Of a stretch of 64,000 nucleotides of DNA, positions 16,737 through 25,697 are shown one piece after another (position 1 is the stretch's first letter; each line of letters begins with the position of its first letter). This DNA is from Dyadobacter pollutisoli. GTDB lineage: Bacteria; Bacteroidota; Bacteroidia; Cytophagales; Spirosomataceae. Location of the stretch: positions 126,501 to 190,500 of the forward strand of contig NZ_CP112998.1 of assembly GCF_026625565.1 (NCBI RefSeq), in the 5' to 3' direction. Below the pieces are notes generated by a model. The model was not told the DNA's origin. It was given only the letters and a program-made list of their open reading frames with translations, and did no database searches. Both the position numbers and the translations under genes were made by a program.

Positions 16737-17543
16737 ATGTCAACCATAAAACATACGACCACATTGCTGCTGCTCACATCTTTTCTTTATTCCTGCGAAA
16801 AGGTGATCGACGTTGAGCTGGACCCGGCCGATCAGCAGTACGTGATTGAAGGACAGATCACCAATCAGGAAAAGGGTGCCCTGGTGGTGATCTCCCAAAC
16901 CACGGATTTCGAAAACACAGGTACTTATCCGGGTATTTCCGGCGCAATCGTCACCATTTCCGACACGGAGGGAAATGTCTTTCCTTTAGCAGAAACACAG
17001 CAGGGGTTTTATCAGGATACTCTTTTGCTGGGGAAGCCCGGAATGACTTACCACCTTCATGTAAAATTAAACGGTAATGAGTATACGGCAACTTCGGTGA
17101 TGCCTTACCGCGTAAAAATGGATTCATTATTTGTAAAAAAAGATGGTTCCAATCTCTCAAACAAGGAGCGCTACCTTGCCCATGTTGGTTACACAGATCC
17201 CAGCAACGCAGTCAATTTTTACCGTTTTGTTCAATTCAAAAACGGGGTTAAGGAGAAAACCATTTTTATTAGGAATGACGAACGGACAAATGGTAATGAG
17301 GTCACTGCCCCTCTCCGTTACCCGGCTGATGATGACAATGACATACTGACCGGCGACAAAATCCGCGTGGAAATGCAGTGCATAGATCATGCCGCGTACC
17401 AGTACTGGTACAGCCTCGACCGCGGCGCACTGGGCGACGGGAGCGCTGCATCACCGGCCAATCCGGTCAGCAATATGCAAGGCGGTGCCCTGGGGTATTT
17501 CAGCGCACACACCAGTGAGACACGTGAAATAACAGTACCCTGA
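16737..17543 (+). CDS. DUF4249 lipoprotein
   Basis: 268 residues. The lipobox is at 'SFLYSCEKVIDVELDPADQQYVIEG', the standard opening of DUF4249 proteins. Immunoglobulin-like strands follow. The C-terminus 'NPVSNMQGGALGYFSAHTS' is also typical. It is outer-membrane associated and likely partners the receptor encoded 9 bp upstream, in the way SusD-like lipoproteins partner SusC, though with an unrelated fold. The ligand is not known. Confidence 0.88.
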   Translation: MSTIKHTTTLLLLTSFLYSCEKVIDVELDPADQQYVIEGQITNQEKGALVVISQTTDFENTGTYPGISGAIVTISDTEGNVFPLAETQQGFYQDTLLLGKPGMTYHLHVKLNGNEYTATSVMPYRVKMDSLFVKKDGSNLSNKERYLAHVGYTDPSNAVNFYRFVQFKNGVKEKTIFIRNDERTNGNEVTAPLRYPADDDNDILTGDKIRVEMQCIDHAAYQYWYSLDRGALGDGSAASPANPVSNMQGGALGYFSAHTSETREITVP

Positions 17544-17547
17544 ACAA

Positions 17548-18369
17548 ATGTTATCCTGTATGAAAAACATAGCATTGACCCATGCCGGACTGTACTTCTG
17601 CTCTATTTTCCTGCTGCTCTGCGCCGAACGGACGTTGGCCCGAATTCCCGGCGACACGATACCAAAAAAGCAGGTGCCGCTCCTTTCCGTCTCACTAAAA
17701 AGTCAGTTCCCCATACAACAGGCAATAGGGCTTGAAGTGATGACGAAAATGAAACTTTCAGGTTATTTCGGTTTCGGGCAATTTTCAAGGTTTTACACGA
17801 CTGTCGCCTTGAATGCACTGCCGAACAAAAAAGTGGAACAGCAAATGCGGCGACAATTCATCAAGGACAACCTGAGAGATGGCACCGTTTTTGAAGCCGG
17901 GCTTGCCTATCACTTTCCCAAACGCAGGAAATTCTACGCCGGGATCAATTTTCAGAATCAGCACTTCACGCTGCCCTCTACGACACAGCAATTGGTTGAA
18001 AACTATGACTTCCTGGACAGTCAGGACCGGAAAGACAAAATACTGGACCTGGTAGATAAAAATGCCAGGCTCAGGGAATTTTACGAAACCACCGAGATCA
18101 TTTCGAAGGTCACGCTGCAAAGGCTCAGTATTACCATAGGCAGACGTTTTGGTGTCAGGAAAATACCACGTTTCGGGCTTCACACAGAGTTGTCGGGACA
18201 ATGGAATATGGGTAGCAGTACCTCGATTGAATCCAGCTCGCGCATCGGGAATGTCCTCGTTAACCAATTCGCGGAGCCCATTTTGCAAGAGAAAACCAAG
18301 GATAGTTTCAGTTCCTTCTTTTTGCCTTCGCTGACCCTTAAAGTAAGCTATGCCCTGGTGACACGGTAG
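17548..18369 (+). CDS. Exported beta-rich protein of unknown function
   Basis: 273 residues from 17548, or from 17560 (MKNIALTHAGL) which gives a cleaner signal peptide. Alternating polar/hydrophobic stretches ('MKLSGYFGFGQFSRFYTTVAL', 'TVFEAGLAYHFPKRRKFYAGINFQN', 'RLSITIGRRFGVRKIPRFGLHTELSG') and a C-terminal 'LTLKVSYALVTR' suggest a small outer-membrane barrel. It follows the DUF4249 gene by 4 bp and is almost surely cotranscribed with the receptor. No family recognised. Confidence 0.7.
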   Translation: MLSCMKNIALTHAGLYFCSIFLLLCAERTLARIPGDTIPKKQVPLLSVSLKSQFPIQQAIGLEVMTKMKLSGYFGFGQFSRFYTTVALNALPNKKVEQQMRRQFIKDNLRDGTVFEAGLAYHFPKRRKFYAGINFQNQHFTLPSTTQQLVENYDFLDSQDRKDKILDLVDKNARLREFYETTEIISKVTLQRLSITIGRRFGVRKIPRFGLHTELSGQWNMGSSTSIESSSRIGNVLVNQFAEPILQEKTKDSFSSFFLPSLTLKVSYALVTR

Positions 18370-18407
18370 CGTAATCCCTGCCTGCGATACAGCCTGGCAA
18401 CTATTCT

Positions 18408-18437
18408 GTCCCTTTCGACCGGCAATGTGTCCTCTTC
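18408..18437 (+). promoter_or_regulatory. Candidate LytTR operator before the DUF2147/efflux unit
   Basis: GTCCCTTTC at 18408 and GTCCTCTTC at 18429 are direct repeats 21 bp apart, the clearest of the three sites. TTATTTTG at about 18474-18481 may be the -7 element. The DUF2147 start is at 18504. Confidence 0.5.
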
Positions 18438-18503
18438 ATTCCGTTTCGACAAAAAGGACATTTGAACCGGTGTTTATTTTGAAAACCAAACTTACAAAAA
18501 CTC

Positions 18504-18881
18504 ATGAATCCACTCAGGAAACTGGCAGGTTGCACGGCGGTCATTCTTCTTTTTCTATGTACCATTTGCTACGGTCAAAACGAGATTACCGGAAAATGGC
18601 TCAGCCCTGACGGCGATCGCAAAATTGAAATCTGTGAAAGCAACAGCAGTTTTTTTGGAAAAATTATCTGGCTGAAAAGTACTGCCGGTAAGGTACGGGT
18701 CGGAGATATCGTACTGAAGGATATCACTTACAAAAATGGCCACTGGGTAGGGAAAGCGTATATACCTGCACGTAACCGGGACATTTCTGTCAGCATCTCC
18801 ATGCCTGACAAAGAGGAACTTGAAATTACCGGAAAAGTGGGTATGATGAGCCAAAAGAAGCTATGGAAAAGAGTTGAATGA
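18504..18881 (+). CDS. DUF2147 family exported protein
   Basis: 125 residues. Signal peptide ends near 'CYGQNE'. 'ITGKWLSPDGDRKIEICESNSSFFGKIIWL' and 'AYIPARNRDISVSISMPDKEELEITGKVG' follow the DUF2147 pattern (GxW opening, IEI strand, G-K-I-W). The family has a small lipocalin-like beta fold; function unknown. It is slightly shorter than usual. The gene lies 71 bp before the TolC gene and behind LytTR-type repeats, so it may open the efflux operon. Confidence 0.8.
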   Translation: MNPLRKLAGCTAVILLFLCTICYGQNEITGKWLSPDGDRKIEICESNSSFFGKIIWLKSTAGKVRVGDIVLKDITYKNGHWVGKAYIPARNRDISVSISMPDKEELEITGKVGMMSQKKLWKRVE

Positions 18882-18952
18882 ATTGGAATGTGCTGTTTTC
18901 CGATCCATGGCTATTGGTCAATTTTTGCTAAAAAGCGTAAGAGCTTGCTGAA

Positions 18953-20272
18953 ATGATAAACTTAAGATTAAGAATTATATTACTCCTCCTTTGTCCCGCC
19001 GGTTTTTCAGGCCAGGCCCAGATCAGGTTTAGCTCACTCGAAGAAGTGTTCGGTTATGCAGATCAAAATGCTATCAGTATACAAAGCGCCAAGGATCAGC
19101 AGCTGATTGCGGCCTTAAAAACCAGGGCGGCGAAAGGCGCCTTGGTCCCGGCTGTGAATGCTTCGGCCGGGTTCAATGATAACATAACGCTTCAGCCCAC
19201 GCTCGTTCCGGCCAGCCTGTTCAATCCTGCCGCCCCTGAGGGAACATTTAATGAATATACTTTCGGCAGGAAATACCTGTACAGCACTGGGGTGCAGGTA
19301 AGTTGGGACTTGATCAATTTCCAAAAGTGGTTCGATGTGAAAACCATGGCGGCGTCGCAAACTCTCAGTGAGGCCAATACCCGTAGTGCCCGGTTTCAGG
19401 TTTACAACCAGCTTGCGCAGACCTATTATTCCATCCTGCTTACTGATAAATACATTTCCATCGCCATTGGCAACATCGCGGCGGCGGACAGCATTTACCG
19501 CATTGCAAAGGACAAATACGACGCCGGCATATTTACCGAAGAAAACCTGAACCGCAGCAAAATCCAGCACAGACAAGCTGTCCAGCAAGCCAGCAACCTT
19601 TCCGCATCTCTTACCCAATTGTACAACCAGTTACAGTCCCAATTGAACACGTCCGAGCAGGTTATGCTTGCCACAGAATTAACCGGGCCTCAGCCTGGCA
19701 CCGTTGGAGAAGAAAGCACTGCGCCCATTCACCCGCAGGTTCAGGCTGAGCAGGCCCAGCTGCGACTGAACGAGCGGCAACTTGCTCAAAGCCGGACCCT
19801 GGCATATCCTTCGCTGGCAGTAGTTTATCAATTTAACCGCAACTGGGCCACTGATAAAATGTTTGACCTATCGGCTGCCAACACCCTGCCCCAGCAATTC
19901 TGGGGTGTCAAGCTGAGCATCCCCGTTTTCAACGGTCTGTCTATCCGGGAAAAGGTCACCCAGGCGCAAATACAGCTTCATCAGCAGCAACAGGTATTAG
20001 ACAATCAGGCACGCGTCTCCCAAAAGGAAGACGAGAACCTGCTGATCCAGTTCCGGCAGAGCGCAGAAGACCTGAAACAACAGGAGGCGATCCTGCAGCT
20101 CCAAAGCAGCAGTGACAGCCATACCAACGACCGGTATGAAAGCGGGATCATCGGCCTGGACGAACGGCTGGACAAGTTCCAGGACCTGCTGCTAGTGCAG
20201 AACCAGTACATGCAAAGCCTTAGCAACTATTATGTTAGCTATTACCAACGCTATCTGCGGATAAAACTATAA
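18953..20272 (+). CDS. TolC-family outer-membrane efflux protein
   Basis: 439 residues. Signal peptide through 'FSGQAQ'. Two OEP repeats are rich in Gln, Ala and Leu helices ('QLAQTYYSILLTDKYISIAIGNIAAADSIYRIAKDKYDAGIFTEENLNRSKI' and 'YPSLAVVYQFNRNWATDK ... NTLPQQFWGVKLSIPVFNGLSIREKVTQAQIQLHQQQ'). This is the outer-membrane channel of a tripartite pump. The stop overlaps the adaptor start (TAATG). Confidence 0.93.
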   Translation: MINLRLRIILLLLCPAGFSGQAQIRFSSLEEVFGYADQNAISIQSAKDQQLIAALKTRAAKGALVPAVNASAGFNDNITLQPTLVPASLFNPAAPEGTFNEYTFGRKYLYSTGVQVSWDLINFQKWFDVKTMAASQTLSEANTRSARFQVYNQLAQTYYSILLTDKYISIAIGNIAAADSIYRIAKDKYDAGIFTEENLNRSKIQHRQAVQQASNLSASLTQLYNQLQSQLNTSEQVMLATELTGPQPGTVGEESTAPIHPQVQAEQAQLRLNERQLAQSRTLAYPSLAVVYQFNRNWATDKMFDLSAANTLPQQFWGVKLSIPVFNGLSIREKVTQAQIQLHQQQQVLDNQARVSQKEDENLLIQFRQSAEDLKQQEAILQLQSSSDSHTNDRYESGIIGLDERLDKFQDLLLVQNQYMQSLSNYYVSYYQRYLRIKL

Positions 20273-21408
20273 TGTCGAAGTCAATGAAGGCAAACAGCAC
20301 GACAATGATTACAGCAATGCTGCTGACGTGCCTCTGGGCATGCAGTGGCCAACAAGAAACCCGTCCGATCAGGAAAAGTCTGCAGCAGGCCGTTTTTGCC
20401 AGTGGCCACCTGGAACAGGAAAATGAATATGTGATCGCCGCCACGGCGGAAGGCACGATCAGGGAGCTTAATATGCGCGAGGGGGATAAGCTTACCTCCG
20501 GGCAGATCCTTGTCCGCATCAAAAGCGATGTTGCCCGCACCCAATTGCAGGAAGCACGGATTGTGTACAACGATGCCCGCAAAAATGCAACCCCTGACGC
20601 ACCGCAGCTATCGCAGCTACAGGCGCAAATCGGTTTGGCACGGGCACAGCTTGACCAGAACCGGCTCAATTATGAACGTTATAGGGCATTAAGAAGCAAA
20701 AATTCGGTATCGCAGCTGGAATTTGAAAAAGCCGAACTGCAGTACAAAACTGCACAGAGTAACCTTGTTGCGTTAGAGAAAAGTTACAGCCAGGCGCAGG
20801 ATGCGCTGCGCCTGAACGCCGACAGAAGTCTGCAACAGGTAAAAACCCAGCAGGCTATATTGAGCGAGTACGAAATCAGTTCGGATAAGCCGGGAGTTGT
20901 GCTGGATGTGCTCAAAAAAGAGGGTGAGTTGGTGCGCAAGGGCGAGGTAATTGCTAGGATCGGCAGCGGCCGGCACATTATGAAACTTTTCATTGCAGAG
21001 GACGATATCACGCGGCTCAGCACACGCCAGCGTGCTATCATACAAATGAACAATTATCCCGACAGCACCTTCACCGCTATCATCACCCGCATTTTACCCG
21101 CATTCGACCAGACGGCACAATCGTATATCGTGGAAGCCGTATTCCTAAACCCGCCGCCGCTGCTGTTATCGGGTACCCAGTTACAGGCCAATATTGTGCA
21201 GGAAGGGGTAAAGCCTGTGCTGGTGATCCCGTCTGCGGCTTTGGTCAGAGGGCAATTTGTACAAATGCGCGACGGAACAGAAAGGGCGATCAGGACGGGG
21301 CAGAAAGCAGGGAGTTGGGTGGAGGTTAAAGCAGGCCTGACGGAGCAGGATGTCATTCTTTTACCAGAGGATAAAGACCAGAAACAAGGCGCACTACCTG
21401 GCACCTGA
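20272..21408 (+). CDS. Periplasmic adaptor (HlyD/MacA-type) lipoprotein
   Basis: 378 residues. A lipobox before the Cys in 'LLTCLWACSGQQ' anchors it in the inner membrane. A lipoyl-like half ('GTIRELNMREGDKLTSGQILVRI') flanks a long coiled-coil hairpin (about 85-200), and the second half is 'GVVLDVLKKEGELVRKGEVIARIG'. The beta-barrel and membrane-proximal domains follow. It bridges the TolC channel and the permease encoded next. The ATG overlaps the TolC stop. Confidence 0.93.
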   Translation: MSKSMKANSTTMITAMLLTCLWACSGQQETRPIRKSLQQAVFASGHLEQENEYVIAATAEGTIRELNMREGDKLTSGQILVRIKSDVARTQLQEARIVYNDARKNATPDAPQLSQLQAQIGLARAQLDQNRLNYERYRALRSKNSVSQLEFEKAELQYKTAQSNLVALEKSYSQAQDALRLNADRSLQQVKTQQAILSEYEISSDKPGVVLDVLKKEGELVRKGEVIARIGSGRHIMKLFIAEDDITRLSTRQRAIIQMNNYPDSTFTAIITRILPAFDQTAQSYIVEAVFLNPPPLLLSGTQLQANIVQEGVKPVLVIPSAALVRGQFVQMRDGTERAIRTGQKAGSWVEVKAGLTEQDVILLPEDKDQKQGALPGT

Positions 21409-21468
21409 CAAGAGCGAACACCAAGAATCCGCATATGCGATATGAAACTGTCTTTATAAATACAGAAA

Positions 21469-22710
21469 ATGGCAAACGTAAATACGAAAATATCGTGGGT
21501 TCACCTGACCTCAAAAATAAGACAGCTGATCGTGGCGGTGCTGAGCGTCACCTTTGGCATATCCATGTACATTTTCATGAACAGCTTTATGAATGGTGTG
21601 AATGCTGCACAGACCGAGATCACCTTTACCACTATGGCGCACATCAGGGTATATAATGAGCTGGGCGGTGAGCCTACGATACTGATCCCACAAAACAGCA
21701 GCAGCGATACCCTCCTCAGCGTAAGCAATGCCCGGCATATCAGCTACACCGAGGGCATCAGAAATGCAGATGAGGTAGTACAGTTGCTGCAAAAACACGG
21801 AGAGGTAGTGGCCGTTACTGAACAGGTCAACCAGAACGTATTTTTCCGCAACGGGGTGACCAAGGTAAGCGGCACGCTTTCCGGAATCGCGGTAACCAGT
21901 GAGATAAGGATGTTCAATACCGTGCAATACATGACCGAAGGCGACCTGAACGAGCTGGAAAGGCGTTCGGGTGCGGTGGTGCTGGGAACGGGGCTGGCAG
22001 ACAAGCTCAGCGCGTCGGTGGGTGACAATGTTACACTTACCACATCTGACGGCGTCAGCAAAATCCTTAAAGTGACCGGCCTGATACAGACCGGCACGGG
22101 CAGCGTGGACAAGAGCCGCGCATTGATCTCGATCAATACGGCCAGGCAGTTGCTATCAAAAAATAAAAGTTATGCAACGGAGGTGCTCGCCAATGTCGGC
22201 GATTACAACAAGGCGAGAGTAATAGCCGCTGCTATAAGCCCGGATATCAAATATAAAACAGAAGCCTGGCAGGAAGGTAACGGGCAACTGGAGTCAGCAA
22301 ACACGCTCCGGGACATCATCGCCATTGCCGTTTCACTCACCATACTGATCGTGGCCGGATTTGGCATCTACAACATTATGAACATGACCGTCAGCGAGAA
22401 AATACGGGAAATTGCGATCCTGAAAGCCATGGGTTTCGATGGCAAAGACATTGTACAAATATTCCTCGTGCAATCCGTTATCATTGGTCTGATCGGTGGT
22501 TTTATCGGGCTGTTGCTCGGCTTTACCATTGCTTCCATCGTTGACCGTATTCCCTTCAAAATTGCATCTTTGGATACACTTCCGATCTCTTACCTGCCGG
22601 CTGACTATATCTTGGCGATGGTCTTTGGGTTGATCATCACATTTGTTGCAGGATATCTGCCCGCACGAAAAGCGTCCAAAGTCGATCCGGTGGAAATACT
22701 AAGAGGCTAA
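21469..22710 (+). CDS. MacB/FtsX-type ABC transporter permease
   Basis: 413 residues. An N-terminal helix (about 20-40) is followed by a large periplasmic MacB_PCD domain (about 45-275). Three C-terminal helices follow, with 'SLTILIVAGFGIYNIMNMTVSEKIREIAILKAMGFDGKDI' as the FtsX core and 'AGYLPARKASKVDPVEILRG' as the standard end. With the ATPase encoded 17 bp later it forms the mechanotransmission pump of a MacAB-TolC-like complex. Confidence 0.95.
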   Translation: MANVNTKISWVHLTSKIRQLIVAVLSVTFGISMYIFMNSFMNGVNAAQTEITFTTMAHIRVYNELGGEPTILIPQNSSSDTLLSVSNARHISYTEGIRNADEVVQLLQKHGEVVAVTEQVNQNVFFRNGVTKVSGTLSGIAVTSEIRMFNTVQYMTEGDLNELERRSGAVVLGTGLADKLSASVGDNVTLTTSDGVSKILKVTGLIQTGTGSVDKSRALISINTARQLLSKNKSYATEVLANVGDYNKARVIAAAISPDIKYKTEAWQEGNGQLESANTLRDIIAIAVSLTILIVAGFGIYNIMNMTVSEKIREIAILKAMGFDGKDIVQIFLVQSVIIGLIGGFIGLLLGFTIASIVDRIPFKIASLDTLPISYLPADYILAMVFGLIITFVAGYLPARKASKVDPVEILRG

Positions 22711-22727
22711 ACTTTTAATCATCAACA

Positions 22728-23402
22728 ATGAACGCAGCACTTTCCGCAAAAGGCCTTAACAAATACTTCCATGAACCGGAAACCTTCCAGGTATTGAAGG
22801 ATGTGGGCTTTGAAATAAAAAAAGAAGAATTTGTGGCCATTGTCGGAAAATCAGGATCTGGCAAATCGACCCTGCTGTACCTGCTCTCGACCATGGACAC
22901 CGATTACAAGGGGAGTATTACCATTAATGGCACCACAGTTACTGGGCTCAGCCAGAATGAATTGTCACGTTTCCGTAACGAGCACATCGGGTTCGTGTTC
23001 CAGTTCCATTACCTGCTGCCGGAATTCTCTGTATTGGACAATGTGATGCTCCCTGCGCTCAAACTGGGGAAAAAGTCAAAGGAGCAGGTAGAGACAAATG
23101 CCATGGAACTGCTGACATTGCTAGACATCAAAGGACATGAAATGAAAAAGGCATCCAAAATATCGGGCGGACAACAGCAGCGGGTGGCCATTGCGCGCGC
23201 GTTGATCAACGAACCGGCAATCATCATGGGTGACGAACCTACCGGAAATCTTGACTCGAAGAATACCAAAGTGGTTTTCGACATCTTTCGTCAGTTGGCA
23301 AAGGAAAGGGGACAAACCATCATAGCCGTCACCCACGACGACGAATTTGCCGCGAATTGCGACCGCATCATTGAGATGGTGGATGGGAAAATAATGACCT
23401 GA
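22728..23402 (+). CDS. ABC transporter ATP-binding protein (MacB/LolD type)
   Basis: 224 residues. Walker A 'GKSGSGKST', Q-loop 'FVFQFHYLLPEFSVLDNVMLP', signature 'SGGQQQRVAIARALI', Walker B 'IIMGDEPTGNLD' and the switch His in 'IIAVTHDDEF' are all intact. It energises the adjacent permease. Last gene of the TolC-adaptor-permease-ATPase operon; no hairpin with a T-run was seen directly after it. Confidence 0.96.
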   Translation: MNAALSAKGLNKYFHEPETFQVLKDVGFEIKKEEFVAIVGKSGSGKSTLLYLLSTMDTDYKGSITINGTTVTGLSQNELSRFRNEHIGFVFQFHYLLPEFSVLDNVMLPALKLGKKSKEQVETNAMELLTLLDIKGHEMKKASKISGGQQQRVAIARALINEPAIIMGDEPTGNLDSKNTKVVFDIFRQLAKERGQTIIAVTHDDEFAANCDRIIEMVDGKIMT

Positions 23403-23672
23403 GTGAACCCATTAGTTTTTCCAATGATCTTGCCGTGAGCAGATTTACTTCATCAAAGCATCAGGCAACTTACCGCAAACGCCACAGAACTTCTGACGCT
23501 TCTTTCAGGAAAACGATTTTTTACAATTACAGGGAATTTCCTCGCGGCATCTTTGCATAGTAATCATAATTCTGAGGCAATGAATCGCCCAAATGGGTTT
23601 TCACTCGAACGGCCTAAAACTTATGGTTATGTGTAATTCAACTAATCGTTTAACAATTTAAAAAGTGAAAGT

Positions 23673-24062
23673 ATGTTTACAGCAGAACAAATCAAGGCCG
23701 CCCACAGTAAGGTGAAGTCTGGCGCAGATTTCCCTGCCTATATTCAGGAAATCAAATCTTTAGGTGTTACCCACTATGAAGCCTATGTGACAGACGGGCA
23801 TATAGACTATCATGGCGCTAACAATTATACTGCAAAAGTGCCCGCAAAATACGACCCGCTAACAATTGCTGGCAGCTCGCAAAGTGCACAGTTTAAAGAT
23901 GAGTTGGTTGCTCACCAGCAAGGCAAAACGGATTTCCTGACCTTCATCAAAGCCTGTGCAACGTTTGGTGTTGAAAAGTGGGCAATCTGTATGGACAAAA
24001 TGACCTGTACCTATTACGGAAAAATGGGAGATGAGATTTTGGTGGAAGAAATCCCTCATTAA
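23673..24062 (+). CDS. DUF1398 family protein
   Basis: 129 residues, cytosolic. 'FTAEQIKAAHSKVKSGADFPAYIQEIKSLGVTHYEAYVTDGHIDYHG' and 'FLTFIKACATFGVEKWAICMDKMTCTYYGKMGDEILVEEIP' match DUF1398 (YbcV-like) proteins over their full usual length. Function unknown. It stands alone behind a 270-bp gap that contains a -7-like CATCTTTG; the convergent neighbour is an AraC regulator. Confidence 0.85.
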   Translation: MFTAEQIKAAHSKVKSGADFPAYIQEIKSLGVTHYEAYVTDGHIDYHGANNYTAKVPAKYDPLTIAGSSQSAQFKDELVAHQQGKTDFLTFIKACATFGVEKWAICMDKMTCTYYGKMGDEILVEEIPH

Positions 24063-24101
24063 TCAAAGCTGACGGTTATCAGTATTGGCTATTACAACCC
24101 A

Positions 24102-24866
24102 TCACATAAAACGCTTGAAATTTTCAGGGGTATCTCCTGTAAACTGTTTGAAGTCTTTGCTGAAATGGGCCTGGTCGAAGAAATTGTTGTCATAACAGAT
24201 TTCGGTAAGCGATTTGGGATCGCGTAAATTGGCAAGCACTACATTGAAACGCACGATAGATGCAAACTTTTTAGGCGTGGTGCCAACGGCTTTCCTGAAT
24301 CGCTTTTCAAAAGGGCTTTGACTTATGCATAGTTTGTCGTTTAGTTCTTTTATACGCATGGTCCCCTTGCTTTCATAGATCAGCTTTACCGATTCCAAAA
24401 TCAATTTGTCCGCATGAATGTTTTTGAGCTGCGATAGTAGAAAATGCTCCACGATATTTATACGCTGTTCGTCGGTGGCAGCAAATGCCAGTTTTTCTTC
24501 TACTTTTTCAATATTTTCTTTATCAAACACCTCATCAAGCGAAAGGCACAAATTGAACAATTCATTGGCTGGATGTGAAGCAAAATGTGCAAATCCTGTT
24601 TCGGAAAAATAAACTAGAATAGAGCCGACGTTTGGGTAGCTTTTAAAGATCTTGTAGCTATCAGATATACCAGTAACCCCTGCTGTCGCCAACCGGCATT
24701 CCGTATTTCCTGTAATGCTCGCAATCCGCCCTTTATATTGAAACCCGATAACCAATCCGGAAGAGGGAAATACCTTGTATTCATTTCCCATTTCATTCTC
24801 TGACACTACAAAATATTTGATGTAGGGTTTCAGCTCTTCAGTAGGAAAATACTTGTCAAACTTCAT
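24102..24866 (-). CDS. AraC-family transcriptional regulator
   Basis: 254 residues. The N-terminal half ('YFPTEELKPYIKYFVVSENEMGNEYKVFPSSGLVIGFQYKG') is the DUF6597-like sensing domain common in Bacteroidota AraC proteins. The C-terminal double HTH is 'MRIKELNDKLCISQSPFEKRFRKAVGTTPKKFASIVRF' and 'LTEICYDNNFFDQAHFSKDFKQFTGDTPENFKRF'. Convergent with the DUF1398 gene. It is the last ordinary gene before the decayed region. Confidence 0.92.
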   Translation of the reverse strand: MKFDKYFPTEELKPYIKYFVVSENEMGNEYKVFPSSGLVIGFQYKGRIASITGNTECRLATAGVTGISDSYKIFKSYPNVGSILVYFSETGFAHFASHPANELFNLCLSLDEVFDKENIEKVEEKLAFAATDEQRINIVEHFLLSQLKNIHADKLILESVKLIYESKGTMRIKELNDKLCISQSPFEKRFRKAVGTTPKKFASIVRFNVVLANLRDPKSLTEICYDNNFFDQAHFSKDFKQFTGDTPENFKRFM

Positions 24867-25697
24867 GGAAGTGAACTTCGCACTATGAATGTTTTTTTAT
24901 CCTGGATATAATAAATGCTCCTTGAATGAAGATTTTGCGAGATCGCGTTCATTTGGTTCGGCATTGAAAAGATACGCATATATCGTACTAAAAAAAATAC
25001 GAATAGAAATGTTATAATATCTCGCCCCATCAGACCAAGCCTGGTTTTCCTGCCAAAGAACCATTCTTAACAGTCGACTCAGACTAGAGAAAAGCCAAGC
25101 CGATGCATGGACATCCGCAAGACCTAAAACTTGATTATGAAAAAATGTTTCAGGCACCTTTCGCATTGATAATAGCGCGAAGGAAAGAAAAAAGTTCGTT
25201 TAAGGATTGGTCGTATACGCCGAGATACGTCCCTAGAGCTGCAATAAGGGCAGTTTTTTTAAAAGCTAACATGATATCGTTGAGAATGGAGGATAATTTA
25301 CGCGAAGGTACAAGAATAGTTAAAACATACATATACGGAGTAAAATCTCTGAATGGATACCGGCCATTTTTAGCTGTGAAGTATGCAATCATGCGTTGAG
25401 GAGCAGGAAATCCGAACGATTGACCATCTCACAGATATATCCACGGCTTGCTCTTGAGATAGCAATTGTAGGACGCTATACCAAGAGCGCATTCCCCGCC
25501 TTTTTTAAAAACTTGTACAACTAGTACGACGCCTTCATAATACACTTATATTTGAGAAGGAAATCCTTCTGACGAACCAAATTGTACGCTGTACTCGTGC
25601 AAGAACCTTTTGACTGCAACGAAAATGAGAGGCTGTCCGCAGTCCATTCTTATCTTGAACTTGATTTTGTAAAACGGGCGGAATTTCAAAACAGGCT
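24867..25697. other. Decayed intergenic region, left edge of the accessory segment
   Basis: Short frames exist on both strands (for example 25103-25399 plus, 25150-25392 minus), but none has a recognisable family or a convincing start, and they overlap each other. A stretch at about 25420 (TGACCATCTCA) equals the bases before the half element at 60797, so a worn copy of the array element may lie here. I see no supported gene. Confidence 0.4.

Noticed and set aside
25103..25399. Frames on both strands in the decayed region
   Set aside because: Mutually overlapping frames without convincing starts, domains or signal peptides.
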